Part shown: positions 45,037-54,002 of the stretch, one piece after another
Layout: every line of letters starts with the position of its first letter
Numbering within the stretch: the stretch's first letter is position 1
Assembly: GCA_947448955.1 (NCBI GenBank)
Contig: CANFPU010000002.1
Coordinates: 25,349-89,348 of the forward strand
Source: Burkholderiales bacterium
GTDB taxonomy: Bacteria > Pseudomonadota > Gammaproteobacteria > Burkholderiales > Burkholderiaceae_C
DNA length: 64,000 bases
Direction: 5' to 3'
The notes under the pieces: model-generated
Database searches by the model: none
What the model was told of the DNA's origin: nothing
What the model saw: only the letters and a program-made list of their open reading frames with translations
Position numbers and translations under genes: made by a program

Positions 45037-45873
45037 TCAGCCGCCGAACTCGTCCCCCAATGCCTTGGCCCGCTGCTGGGCTGCACGCACCGCGCGCACC
45101 AGCGCCGGCCCGACGCCATCGCCGCGCAGGGACTCCAGCGCCGCGTGAGTGGTGCCGCCTTTGCTGGTCACGCGCTCGCGCAGCACGGCCGGTGATTCGT
45201 CGGACTGCGCGGCCAGCGCGGTCGCACCATCAAAGGTGGCCAGCGCTAGCTGCTTGCCCTGCGCTGGCGACAAACCCATCTCGCTGGCGGCATCCATCAT
45301 CGCCTCGAGAAAATAGAACACATAGGCCGGGCCGGAACCCGACAACGCGGTCACCGCATCGAGATCGGCCTCGCGATCTACCCAGACCAGCGAGCCGGTC
45401 GGCATGAGCACCTGCTCGACTAACGCACGCTCGGCAACGCTAACAGCCGGCCGGGCATAGAGGCCGGCAATGCCGCGGCCAATCAGCGCAGGCGTGTTGG
45501 GCATGCTGCGGACAATTCGGGCGCGGTCGAGCACCTGCCCCAGCGCTTGGGCCATCGTTTCGCTGCGGATGCCCGCCATCACGCTGAGCTGCAGCGCGCC
45601 CGCCACGAAAGGCTTGCACGGCGCGGCGGCTGGCGCGAACAACTGCGGCTTGACGGCCCAGACCACCAGCGCGGCGTCGGCCAGCGTTGGATCGGCAGCC
45701 GCCAGACAACGCAGGCCGAAATCGGCTTGAAGCTTGTCGCGCTGAGCCTCGAAGGGCTCGACGACCAGCAGGTCGGCGGGCGAGCGGCCAGCGCGGATCA
45801 GCCCGCCGATCAAGGCGCTGGCCATGTTGCCGCCGCCGATGAAGGCGATCGTGGATTGGGGCTTGACGTTCAT
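45037..45873 (-). CDS. proC: Pyrroline-5-carboxylate reductase
   Basis: Last step of proline synthesis, reducing pyrroline-5-carboxylate with NAD(P)H. The start is the ATG at 45873 ([25 protein letters not shown]; 278 residues). It has the Rossmann motif [29 protein letters not shown], and the active-site helix [17 protein letters not shown] with [11 protein letters not shown] near the end. It diverges from the glutamate dehydrogenase gene with 59 bases between starts. Confidence 0.97.
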   Translation of the reverse strand: MNVKPQSTIAFIGGGNMASALIGGLIRAGRSPADLLVVEPFEAQRDKLQADFGLRCLAAADPTLADAALVVWAVKPQLFAPAAAPCKPFVAGALQLSVMAGIRSETMAQALGQVLDRARIVRSMPNTPALIGRGIAGLYARPAVSVAERALVEQVLMPTGSLVWVDREADLDAVTALSGSGPAYVFYFLEAMMDAASEMGLSPAQGKQLALATFDGATALAAQSDESPAVLRERVTSKGGTTHAALESLRGDGVGPALVRAVRAAQQRAKALGDEFGG

Positions 45874-45932
45874 CAGGCCAGTGTATCGATCACCACCGGA
45901 GACTTGGCCCAATTTCCAGCCGAGGTGCCCGC

Positions 45933-47201
45933 ATGACGCTTTCCTATGTCCACCCCAGCCCCGACAGCCCCTGGGGGACTTACCTGACGCAGATCGACCG
46001 GGTGATCCCACACCTGGGGCCGCTGGCGCGCTGGGCCGAAACGCTCAAAAGGCCCAAGCGGGTGCTGATCGTCGATGTGCCGATCGAGATGGACGACGGC
46101 CGCATCGCCCACCACGAAGGCTACAGGGTGCAGCACAGCCTGACGCGCGGCCCAGGCAAAGGAGGCGTGCGTTACCACCCCGAGGTCACGCTCGAAGAGG
46201 TGATGGCGCTGGCGGCCTGGATGAGCGTGAAAAACGCCGCGGTCAACCTGCCTTTCGGCGGCGCCAAGGGAGGTATCCGGGTCGATCCTCAGCAGTTGTC
46301 GCGCAAGGAGCTGGAGCGGCTGACGCGGCGCTACACCAGCGAGATCGGCATCGTCATCGGGCCGCAGCAGGACATTCTGGCGCCGGATGTCAACACCAAC
46401 CCGCAAGTGATGGCCTGGATGATGGACACCTACTCGATGAACACCGGCGCCACCGCCACCGGCGTGGTCACCGGCAAACCCATCCACCTGGGCGGCAGCA
46501 TGGGCCGGATCAAAGCGACCGGGCGCGGTGTGTTTGTGACCGGGCGCGAGGCAGCACGCCGCATCGGCCTGGACCTGCAAGGCGCCCGGTTGGCGGTGCA
46601 AGGTTTCGGCAATGTCGGCTCGGCAGCGGCGGAATTGTTCGGCCAGGCCGGATCGCTGGTCATCGCAGTGCAGGACCACAGTGGCAGCATCTTCAACGGC
46701 GCGGGCCTGGATTTGTCTCGGCTGGTCCCCCATGTCCAGGCCAGCGGCGGCGTGGCTGGTTTCAGCAGCGCCGAGGTGATCGACGCCGAGGCGTTTTGGG
46801 ACGTGGACTGCAACGTGATGATCCCAGCCGCGTTGGAGAACCAGATCACCGCGGCGCGCGCCCAGCGCCTCCAGGCCAGGCTGGTGCTGGAAGGCGCCAA
46901 CGGCCCGACCGGATCGGCGGCAGACGACATCCTGGCCGAACGTGGCGTGCTGGTCGTGCCCGACGTGATCTGCAACGCCGGCGGCGTGACGGTGAGCTAT
47001 TTCGAATGGGTGCAGGACTTCTCGTCCTTCTTTTGGACCGAGGAGGAGATCAATGTCAAGCTCGACCAGATCCTGGTCGGCGCGCTCGGGAAGATCTGGG
47101 ATCAGGCCGACCGGCACCACATCAGCTTGCGCACTGCCGCCTTCGCGGTGGCCTGCGAGCGCATCCTGACCGCGCGCCAAGAGCGCGGTCTGTACCCTTA
47201 G
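45933..47201 (+). CDS. gdhA: Glutamate dehydrogenase (Glu/Leu/Phe/Val family)
   Basis: Interconverts glutamate and 2-oxoglutarate plus ammonia. The 422 residues correspond to the shorter hexameric GDH type also found in archaea and many Gram-positives, rather than the ~450-residue E. coli type. It has [25 protein letters not shown], the catalytic lysine in [32 protein letters not shown] and the dinucleotide motif [12 protein letters not shown]. It could take up ammonia released by the amidase systems, but it is 30 kb away and any link is functional only. It converges on the electron-transfer operon. Confidence 0.95.
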   Translation: MTLSYVHPSPDSPWGTYLTQIDRVIPHLGPLARWAETLKRPKRVLIVDVPIEMDDGRIAHHEGYRVQHSLTRGPGKGGVRYHPEVTLEEVMALAAWMSVKNAAVNLPFGGAKGGIRVDPQQLSRKELERLTRRYTSEIGIVIGPQQDILAPDVNTNPQVMAWMMDTYSMNTGATATGVVTGKPIHLGGSMGRIKATGRGVFVTGREAARRIGLDLQGARLAVQGFGNVGSAAAELFGQAGSLVIAVQDHSGSIFNGAGLDLSRLVPHVQASGGVAGFSSAEVIDAEAFWDVDCNVMIPAALENQITAARAQRLQARLVLEGANGPTGSAADDILAERGVLVVPDVICNAGGVTVSYFEWVQDFSSFFWTEEEINVKLDQILVGALGKIWDQADRHHISLRTAAFAVACERILTARQERGLYP

Positions 47202-47231
47202 CGGCTGACGGTCGGTGCCCGGCCGCGCAGC

Positions 47232-47828
47232 TCACTCGTCGTCGTCCTTGTACTCCTTGGGCAGGTGGTGGGCGATGCCCTTGTGGCAGTCGATACAGGT
47301 CCTGCCGGCGTCTTTCGCAGCCATGTGCTTCTTGTAAACGCTCTGCTTCTGGATCTGGCCGCTCATCGCGTCGAAGCTGTGGCAGTTGCGGCATTCCTGC
47401 GAGCCATTGGCCTTCATCCGCTCCCATTCATGGGTGGCGAGCGTCATGCGCTTGGCCTCGAACTTCTCGCGGGTGTCGATCGAGCCCGTCAGCTTGCCCC
47501 AGACTTCCAAAGCCGCCTTGGCCTTTCGCACCATCTTGGGCCCCCATGCGTGCGGCACGTGGCAGTCCGAGCAGATCGCCCGCACGCCGGCCCGGTTGCT
47601 GTAGTGGATGGTCTCGCGGTACTCGACGTAGACGTTGTCGCGCATTTCATGGCAAGAGATGCAGAACTCCATCGTGTTGGTCGCTTCCAGCCCGGTGTGG
47701 AAACCGCCCCAGAAAAGAATGCCCCCACCAAAGCCGACGACCAGCAAAACCAGCATGGACCACTTCGCGCTGGGTCGGCGCAGGGCCGTCCAGCAGCGGT
47801 GGATGAATCCGGGGGTATCCAGGCGCAT
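47232..47828 (-). CDS. cymA: Tetrahaem NapC/NirT-type cytochrome c (CymA-like)
   Basis: Inner-membrane quinol/quinone-linked cytochrome, 198 residues. One membrane anchor lies near residues 24-43 (SMLVLLVVGFGGGILFWGGF) and four haem motifs follow: CISCH (56-60), CSDCH (86-90), CRNCH (146-150) and CIDCH (178-182). The conserved NapC stretch MEFCISCHEMRDNVYVEY is present. As the last gene of the MtoD-A-B-CymA operon it would pass electrons between the periplasmic carriers and the quinone pool. Direction (iron oxidation or metal reduction) cannot be read from the sequence. Confidence 0.93.
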   Translation of the reverse strand: MRLDTPGFIHRCWTALRRPSAKWSMLVLLVVGFGGGILFWGGFHTGLEATNTMEFCISCHEMRDNVYVEYRETIHYSNRAGVRAICSDCHVPHAWGPKMVRKAKAALEVWGKLTGSIDTREKFEAKRMTLATHEWERMKANGSQECRNCHSFDAMSGQIQKQSVYKKHMAAKDAGRTCIDCHKGIAHHLPKEYKDDDE

Positions 47829-47865
47829 AGAGTTCTCGTTCTGGTCGGTTCGCCGGCGCGAGGGT

Positions 47866-50535
47866 TCAGCGCCAGCTGTACTGGTAGGACACTACCAAGG
47901 TGTGCACGTTGTAGGTCGGCAGCTTCTCGTTGGTGGGCAGCACCCCGCTCAAGCCGCCGACCTGAAGACCGTCATAGGCCCAGTCCTGCGCTGAGAGGTG
48001 TTGCCAGCTGTAGCCGATGCGCACCGCTTGCTCCTTGGTCAGCGTGTAGCGACCGCTCAAGCGCAAGGCCGTGATGTCGGTCTTGACCGTGGGCAGCGCC
48101 GTGGCCGGGATGTAATAGGCCGCGATAGTCCCTGCTGCTGCGCCTGCCACCGCCAAGGGGTTGTTGGCATAGTTGCCGCCGTTCATGCCGATGTCCGAGC
48201 GCGCCTGGCTGTAGCTGATACCACCTTGCAAGTCGAGCTTGCCGCCGACCAGGTTTTTGCGCGCAAGACTCAAGCCCAGCGTGTCGACGCGGTCACGCAT
48301 GTCGGCCTGCCAGTCCAGGCAGGGATCGACCTTGTTGCTCGCATTGCGCAGCGCGACGGTGGCGTAACAACCGCCGGAGATTGCCGTGAACCCACCCACG
48401 TTGGCCGTCGTGCTGTTGGCGGTATAGCTGTTGCCAGCGCTGCGCGAGCGCTGGTCTTCGGACGTCGCATACAGCGTCAGCGCGGTGTAGTCGTCGGGGT
48501 TCCAGGTGCCGTCAAGGTTGATGGCCAGGCTGCGGGCGCTGGTCAGGCCATAGCTCGAATGGCTGTAGCGGTCGGCACTGATGTCGGCTGCGGCCTGCAG
48601 CGACAGCGTCTCGCTGGCCTGCCATTGCAGACTGCTGCGCAGCTTGTCGCGGTTGCGGTCGGCCAGGTTGAAGCGGCGCATCCCGGGCAATTCGCTGATG
48701 CGGTTCTGGTTGCCGTACAGCGAGTTGGCCAGCGCGTTGTTGTTGGCAAAGAAGAAGGCCTGCGCCGACCCGGCAGTCGGCAGCGGGTTCAGGCCCAGCC
48801 AAGGGCCGTAGCCCGTCAGGCCCAGCGCGGTCAGCGTGCCATAGGCCGTCGACCCGCCGGGCGCACCAGCAGGCGACAGATTGGCCGCTGGCACCAAGGC
48901 CAGGAAGGCGTTCTCGTTGTAGTCGACGCTGCGGTGCGCGCGGGACAAACCGATTCGCACGCCCAGGTTTTCCAGCGCGTTCAGACGCCACTCCGCCCGC
49001 AGCGTGGCCTCGCTGCTGTTGTTGGCATCGACACAGGCAATCCAGGTGCCGCTGCAATAGCGGTCCATTTTCTGCAGTTCGGCAGCCGCCTTGAAGGCCT
49101 GGCCACGGGCCAGCGCGTAGTCGGCGTCCAGGTTGAATTGGTTCAGTCGCTTGCTGTAAGGACGGTTGGCATTGAGATTGGCATTGCTACCCAGGCCAGG
49201 GAAATTGGCCGCAAACACCGAGTTGCCGCTCTTGAGTTCGCCCGCGTCGTAGTAGCCGAAGGTGTTGACGGGCGTGCGGTTGTCACGCTCGTCAAACTTG
49301 TAGGCCGCGGCCAGGGTCAGGCCTTTGATCGGCCGGCTCACCAGCTTGAGGTTCAGCCCTTGGCTGACGACCAAGCCCTGCGCCGAGGACACCGGCACCA
49401 ACGGCGTGCTGGCGTCGGTCAGCAGCGTGGCATCCTGGGTGCTGCGTCCATAAGAGGCATTGGCTGTCAGGCGCGTGGTGCTGTCCAGCAGGTAGCTGCC
49501 GGTGAGGCTGAGCTGATGAAACTGGTTGTTCGGCGCGCTGCTCATGGTCTGCAGATTGCTCGGGAAAGCCCAGTTGGCCCAACTCATCGACGTCACGTTG
49601 TTGACGAATAACGTGCCGTAGTAGGCGGCGTTGACCGTCAGCTTCTGGCCGGCGTAGGTCACGCCGAGGTTCAACTGCTCGGTGGTCTGATCGATCAGGT
49701 CAGGGATGATGGCCGACATGTCACCGTTGGTGTAGCGCGTGACGGTGCCCATGGCCTTCAGGCCCGACTTGTCCTCATGGTTGTAGCTGGCGGCCAGCTG
49801 CCAGCGCGGGTCAAGCTCGTAGGTGATGCCGAGGCCGTAGCGGGTACGCTTGGTCGACAGGTTGACCGACTGGAACAAAGGCAAGTCGGCCGCCTGAAGA
49901 CCCGCCGCGGTGGCGCCCTGGGCCAGGGTCGGCGCAGTGAGCACGCCGCTGATCAGCGCTCTCGAAGCCGTCACGTCCGGGGACAAGCCCCTCGCGTTGG
50001 CACCTCCGGACGTGCTGGCAGCAGGCGCCACCACACTGAGCCGCGGCACCAGCGGCACCAGCCAGGTCGAAGGCAGGGTCAGGCTGTTGGTGCCCGCGCC
50101 CAGAAACGGCGTCTGGTAAGTGTCGGATTTGTCGCGGCGCAACTCGTCGTAGCCGAACTCCAGGCGGAAGCGGCCCTGCACACCATACTCGGCCGACACG
50201 CTGCGTCGCTCAAGCCCCAGGTCGCGGACATTCAGTCGGTAGCGGGTCGCGTCTTCGCTGTCATAGGCGGCACCGCCGCGCAGATCGAGGTTGAACACGC
50301 CGAACGGCCCTTTGCCGCGCTGGCCGCTGAACTCATTGGCCTTGGCCGAGGCGGCGCTGGCCGTGCCGGCGCCGATCTCGACCGCGTTGGCGGGTGTCGT
50401 GAGCTCGGCCGCCGTGGGCTGGGCATCGGCGGCCATCGCCTCGACGCAAGTCGTCGACAGCAGCATCGCAGCCAGGGCCGCCCGCACCGCCAGGACCGAG
50501 GCGCGCAGTGGCAGGTTGATCGTGTGTACAGGCAT
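47866..50535 (-). CDS. mtoB: MtoB/MtrB/PioB-family outer membrane porin for decahaem cytochrome
   Basis: Large beta-barrel, 889 residues, that sheathes the decahaem cytochrome through the outer membrane. It starts at the ATG at 50535 with AGGAG six bases ahead. A signal peptide (~35 residues) ends near AMAADA. Mature sequence begins GPFGVFNLDLRGGAAYDSED and RFRLEFGYDELRRDKSDTYQTPFLG, the MtrB/PioB pattern, then runs as alternating strands to LVVSYQYSWR. I find no N-terminal CxxC as described for Shewanella MtrB. Two cysteine pairs sit in predicted loops (CSGTWIAC; CYATVALRNASNKVDPC). It is 37 bases from the cymA-like gene and 27 bases from the decahaem gene. Confidence 0.92.
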   Translation of the reverse strand: MPVHTINLPLRASVLAVRAALAAMLLSTTCVEAMAADAQPTAAELTTPANAVEIGAGTASAASAKANEFSGQRGKGPFGVFNLDLRGGAAYDSEDATRYRLNVRDLGLERRSVSAEYGVQGRFRLEFGYDELRRDKSDTYQTPFLGAGTNSLTLPSTWLVPLVPRLSVVAPAASTSGGANARGLSPDVTASRALISGVLTAPTLAQGATAAGLQAADLPLFQSVNLSTKRTRYGLGITYELDPRWQLAASYNHEDKSGLKAMGTVTRYTNGDMSAIIPDLIDQTTEQLNLGVTYAGQKLTVNAAYYGTLFVNNVTSMSWANWAFPSNLQTMSSAPNNQFHQLSLTGSYLLDSTTRLTANASYGRSTQDATLLTDASTPLVPVSSAQGLVVSQGLNLKLVSRPIKGLTLAAAYKFDERDNRTPVNTFGYYDAGELKSGNSVFAANFPGLGSNANLNANRPYSKRLNQFNLDADYALARGQAFKAAAELQKMDRYCSGTWIACVDANNSSEATLRAEWRLNALENLGVRIGLSRAHRSVDYNENAFLALVPAANLSPAGAPGGSTAYGTLTALGLTGYGPWLGLNPLPTAGSAQAFFFANNNALANSLYGNQNRISELPGMRRFNLADRNRDKLRSSLQWQASETLSLQAAADISADRYSHSSYGLTSARSLAINLDGTWNPDDYTALTLYATSEDQRSRSAGNSYTANSTTANVGGFTAISGGCYATVALRNASNKVDPCLDWQADMRDRVDTLGLSLARKNLVGGKLDLQGGISYSQARSDIGMNGGNYANNPLAVAGAAAGTIAAYYIPATALPTVKTDITALRLSGRYTLTKEQAVRIGYSWQHLSAQDWAYDGLQVGGLSGVLPTNEKLPTYNVHTLVVSYQYSWR

Positions 50536-50562
50536 GACTTGCTCCTGATAGATTGAGTCGCG

Positions 50563-51579
50563 TCAGCGTTGGAACTTCGCCCCGGCCGGGTGGTTGGAGC
50601 CGTGCACCAGCACGTGGCAGTTCAGACAGGCGCGGGCACCGAGCTGGGCCCTTGCTGCAGCATTGGCCAGCGGGTTGATGCCGTTGACCGTGGTGACCGC
50701 GCCGCCACCGAGGTTGGCGCCGCTGTTGACTTGCGCACCGTGGTCACCGCTGTGGCAGGCCTGGCACAAGAAGGGCGGTCGGGCCTTCAGCAGGGCGGTG
50801 TTGACCGAGCCATGCGGGGTGTGGCAGTTGCTGCAGTCGTCGCTGACCGGTTGATGCTCCCAGAGGAACGGGCCGCGCTTTTCGGCATGGCAGGTCGCGC
50901 AGGTCTCGTTGACCGAGTTCTTCACCAACAGCTTGGGGCCGACCGAGCCATGCGGGTTGTGGCAATCGGTGCAGGCCATCTTGCCGGCGTCGATCGGGTG
51001 TGTCGACAGACGGTGGGTCTGGGCGCGTTCGGTCTTGTGACAGGCAAAGCAGACCTCGGCTTGCGTGGCCTTGGCCAGCACGGGATCGTGCTTGACGTGC
51101 ACCGAGTGGCAGGCTGCGCAGGGCAGATCCTGCCCTTGGTGCTGGCTGGCGTCCCAGTGCAGGCGCTTGCCGCCCTTGTGGCAGGCCATACAGGTGTCGG
51201 ACTGCACCAGTGCAGCGCTGGCCGGGTTGACGGCGCTGCGCGTCTTGAACACCACCTCGGGCGCAGGTCGGCTGGCGTTGCCAGTCCCCTTGCCGCCCGC
51301 CACGTGCTGGCCGCTGGCGCCGTGGCAACTCTGGCAACTTGGGGTGCGTGAATCTGCCTTGACACCGTGCCGAGTCTGGTAGATCGACAGCAGCGGCTTG
51401 GTTTCACTCTCGTCATGGCAGCGGGTGCAGACCGCATCCTTGTTGAGTGCCGCACTGACCGCTACCGTCACCGCCGGCGCGCTCGCTGAAGCCTCGTTGG
51501 CAGCGATGGCAGGGCCGGCGAGGGCGAGCAGAACGCCTAGCGCAAGCCGTGCGCGCCAGTGGGCGAAGAATGTGTTCAT
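50563..51579 (-). CDS. mtoA: Decahaem c-type cytochrome (MtoA/MtrA/PioA family)
   Basis: Periplasmic-to-outer-membrane electron conduit of 338 residues. A signal peptide (RLALGVLLALAGPAIA) is cut before ANEAS. Ten CxxCH haem motifs can be counted: CTRCH, CQSCH, CMACH, CAACH, CFACH, CTDCH, CATCH, CSNCH, CQACH and CLNCH. The count and the length match MtrA/MtoA (~330 residues); PioA is longer. No MtrC-type surface decahaem gene is adjacent, which favours an Mto/Pio-type (iron-oxidising) rather than a full MtrCAB (metal-reducing) set. The ribosome site GAGGAGG lies ahead of the ATG. Confidence 0.95.
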   Translation of the reverse strand: MNTFFAHWRARLALGVLLALAGPAIAANEASASAPAVTVAVSAALNKDAVCTRCHDESETKPLLSIYQTRHGVKADSRTPSCQSCHGASGQHVAGGKGTGNASRPAPEVVFKTRSAVNPASAALVQSDTCMACHKGGKRLHWDASQHQGQDLPCAACHSVHVKHDPVLAKATQAEVCFACHKTERAQTHRLSTHPIDAGKMACTDCHNPHGSVGPKLLVKNSVNETCATCHAEKRGPFLWEHQPVSDDCSNCHTPHGSVNTALLKARPPFLCQACHSGDHGAQVNSGANLGGGAVTTVNGINPLANAAARAQLGARACLNCHVLVHGSNHPAGAKFQR

Positions 51580-51659
51580 GTCGATGCCTCCTCAGACCAT
51601 GGGGCCCTGCACGAGACGCCTCTTGACCGAGGGCGTCGGAATGCGACAGCGCTGCGTTG

Positions 51660-52007
51660 TTACTGGGCCAGAATCCAGTCGACGAGGTTCTTGACCTCGG
51701 CGGCGTCCTTGGCCTTGATCACCTTGTGTTCCTCCTCATGACCATCGGGGAACTTGGCTTTCTCACCGGTGGTCAGGTGCTTGACCAGCCGGTCGGGGGC
51801 TTCGGGCTTGCCTTTGTATTTGGCGGCCACTTCTTTGTAGGCCGGGCCATCCTTTTTCTTGTCGACGCTGTGACACTTGAAGCAGTTGTTCTGCCGCGCC
51901 AGTGCCTGGGCTGTATCGGCATCCATCGCCCCACTCACACCCGGCAGGGTCAAGACGGCCAGCATCGTGGCCACAGCGAAATAAGGACGAGGGCGTGGGT
52001 GCAACAT
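51660..52007 (-). CDS. mtoD: Monohaem class I-like cytochrome c (MtoD-like)
   Basis: Small periplasmic electron shuttle of 115 residues. A signal peptide (YFAVATMLAVLTLPGVSGA) precedes the mature start MDADTAQALARQNNCFKCHSVDKKKDGPAY, with one haem motif CFKCH (42-46). It is the first gene of the operon, 80 bases before the decahaem gene, as mtoD is in Sideroxydans clusters as I recall. There is no methionine anywhere after the haem motif, so the usual distal Met ligand of class I cytochromes is missing; histidines in KFPDGHEEEHKV are candidate ligands. Confidence 0.85.
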   Translation of the reverse strand: MLHPRPRPYFAVATMLAVLTLPGVSGAMDADTAQALARQNNCFKCHSVDKKKDGPAYKEVAAKYKGKPEAPDRLVKHLTTGEKAKFPDGHEEEHKVIKAKDAAEVKNLVDWILAQ

Positions 52008-52268
52008 AGATGACCTTCGATCTGACGGCTGTTTTTCGACCGGGTCCTGACGCCTCGCCAGGCCGCTGGAGTGATTCGCTCGCTGCGTTTTCGACCCCTT
52101 GGATATGAGGCTATGCGCTGCAGCGAGGGCGGGGCTTGACCTGCCGCAAGGCGGAGAGTTTCACTGTCGTGGCGGCGCAACGCCGGCTCAAGCGCAGGTC
52201 TTCGGGACCGATCCGCGCCCGCTTGGGGAGGGCGACGTCAGGCCAGCGACCCGGTAGCATGTTGACCC
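52008..52268. promoter_or_regulatory. Divergent gap between electron-transfer operon and Bug receptor gene
   Basis: About 260 bases with no gene. It should hold the promoter of the mto-like operon (leftward) and of the Bug-family receptor gene (rightward). I could not pick out a reliable -35/-10 pair or operator by eye, and no regulator gene lies beside it. Confidence 0.35.
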
Positions 52269-53255
52269 ATGAAAGCCCGTCAAACCTCACTTCATCGCCG
52301 GCTGCTGCTGGCCCTGGCGGGCATGGCGCTAGCCCCCACCGCCTCAGCGCAGGCCTGGCCCAGCCACCCGGTCAAGATCGTCGTGCCAGCCCCGGCCGGC
52401 AGCTCGCTAGACATCATCGCCAGGCTGTTGGCCGAGAAACTGAAAGACCGCTGGGGCCAGCCGGTGCTGGTCGACAACAAGCCAGGCGCCGGCGGCATGT
52501 TGGGGGTCGACCTCGCAGCCAAGGCGCCGCCCGACGGCCACACGCTGGCGTTGGGCTTCAACGGGCCCATCGCGTTCGCGCCGTTTCTCTACAAGAAGAT
52601 GCCTTACGACCCGGCGCGTGACCTGCTGCCGGTGGTGATGACCACCTCGCAACCCAATGTGCTGGCCATCAACGCCAACCTGCCGGTCAAGACCGTCAAG
52701 GACTTCGTGGCCTGGGCCAAGGCCCGCGATGGCAAGCTGAACTATTCGTCGCTGGGCCAGGGCAGCTCGGCGCACCTGACGATGGCGTTGATGATGGGCG
52801 AAGCCGGTTTTGCGGCCACCCATGTGCCGTTCAACGGCTCGCCACCCGCCGCGTTTGCGGTCGCCCAAGGCGAGGCTGACGCGACGTTCATGACCGCGCC
52901 GGCGCTGCTGCCGCATGTCAAGTCGGGCAAGGTCAGGATGCTCGCGACCAGCGCTGCCCAGCGGCCCGACAGCCTGAAAGAGCTGCCCACGCTGGCCGAA
53001 GCCGGTTATCCGCAGATCGAGTCGCTGGCCTGGAACGGCTTGTTCACTGCCGCCGGCACACCGAAGGCCGTGATCGACAAGATCAACGCCGACGTCAACA
53101 CCGCCTTGAACGACGCGGCCATCAAAGCGGCGTTCGACAGCCAAGGTTTGACCGCAGTCGGCGGCAGCGCAGAGGATTTCAAACGCCTCCTAGACGCCGA
53201 CGCGAAGCGCTGGGGTGCCATCATCCAGAAGGCCGGGATCAAACTCGACCAGTGA
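52269..53255 (+). CDS. Bug-family (TctC) tripartite tricarboxylate transporter receptor
   Basis: Periplasmic receptor of 328 residues with signal peptide (LLLALAGMALAPTASAQA) cut before WPSHP. It has the Bug opening WPSHPVKIVVPAPAGSSLDIIAR and VDNKPGAGGMLGVDLAAKAPPDGHTL. These proteins bind carboxylates and are massively expanded in Burkholderiales. No TctA/TctB membrane genes are nearby, so this is an orphan receptor, which is usual for the family. The ligand is unknown. Confidence 0.93.
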   Translation: MKARQTSLHRRLLLALAGMALAPTASAQAWPSHPVKIVVPAPAGSSLDIIARLLAEKLKDRWGQPVLVDNKPGAGGMLGVDLAAKAPPDGHTLALGFNGPIAFAPFLYKKMPYDPARDLLPVVMTTSQPNVLAINANLPVKTVKDFVAWAKARDGKLNYSSLGQGSSAHLTMALMMGEAGFAATHVPFNGSPPAAFAVAQGEADATFMTAPALLPHVKSGKVRMLATSAAQRPDSLKELPTLAEAGYPQIESLAWNGLFTAAGTPKAVIDKINADVNTALNDAAIKAAFDSQGLTAVGGSAEDFKRLLDADAKRWGAIIQKAGIKLDQ

Positions 53256-53277
53256 GCGGTCGGCTCGCAGCGGCCCG

Positions 53278-53976
53278 TCAAGCAGGCAAGCCGCGCCCGC
53301 CGAAGACCGCCGTCCCCACCCGCACGATGGTCGCACCTTCCGCCACTGCGGCTTCGAGGTCAGCGCTCATGCCCATCGACAAGGTGTCGAGTTCCAGCCC
53401 ACGGTCGTTGAGCCCGCCCATCAACTCGCGCAACTCGCGGTGCGGTGCGCGCTGCGCTTCGAAGTCACCGTTGGGCTCTGGGATCGCCATCAGCCCGCGC
53501 AGCGTGAGCCGAGGCAGCGCCGCCACGGCCAGCGCCACCGCCAGCACTTCTGCCGGCATCAGCCCGCTCTTGCTGGCCTCGGCGCTGATGTTGACCTGCA
53601 AGCAAACTTGCAGCGGCGGCAATTCGGGCGGCCGCTGCTCGGACAGACGCTGCGCGATCTTGAGCCGGTCGACCGACTGCACCCAGTCAAACGCTGCAGC
53701 CACCGGCCGGGTCTTGTTGCTCTGCAGCGGACCGATCAGATGCCACTCGATCTGCGATCGCAGGTCCGCTGTGGCGGCGATTTTGTCCAGCGCCTCCTGC
53801 ACATAGTTTTCGCCAAAAGCGCGCTGGCCGGCGGCAAAGGCATCGCGCACCGCAGCGTCCGGCTGGGTCTTGCTCACCGCCAGCAGCGTGACGCCCGACA
53901 CAGGTCGGCCCGCCGCGACGCAGGCGGCCTCGATCCGGCTACGGACCCGCTCCAGCTTGCCGATAACAGTGTTCAT
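53278..53976 (-). CDS. yggS: PLP homeostasis protein (YggS/PLPBP family)
   Basis: PLP-binding TIM-barrel protein without known catalysis, involved in vitamin B6 and amino acid balance. The 232 residues carry the PLP lysine Lys36 in LLAVSKTQPD, FGENYVQEALDK, the WHLIGPLQSNKTR strand, and LSMGMSADLEAAVAEGATIVRVGTAVFG. It diverges from pilT with 26 bases between the two starts, a conserved arrangement in many proteobacteria. Confidence 0.96.
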   Translation of the reverse strand: MNTVIGKLERVRSRIEAACVAAGRPVSGVTLLAVSKTQPDAAVRDAFAAGQRAFGENYVQEALDKIAATADLRSQIEWHLIGPLQSNKTRPVAAAFDWVQSVDRLKIAQRLSEQRPPELPPLQVCLQVNISAEASKSGLMPAEVLAVALAVAALPRLTLRGLMAIPEPNGDFEAQRAPHRELRELMGGLNDRGLELDTLSMGMSADLEAAVAEGATIVRVGTAVFGGRGLPA

Positions 53977-54002
53977 AATGGAAAGAGCCTACCTCAAGCC
54001 CG

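Noticed and set aside
45824-47806. 660-residue plus-strand ORF
   Set aside because: Out-of-frame overlap of the glutamate dehydrogenase gene running antisense into the cymA-like gene; low-complexity Arg/Ala sequence.
47998-49611. 537-residue plus-strand ORF
   Set aside because: It is antisense to the mtoB-like gene, rich in Gln/Arg/Val with no recognisable domain; the minus-strand frame has a signal peptide, family motifs and operon context.
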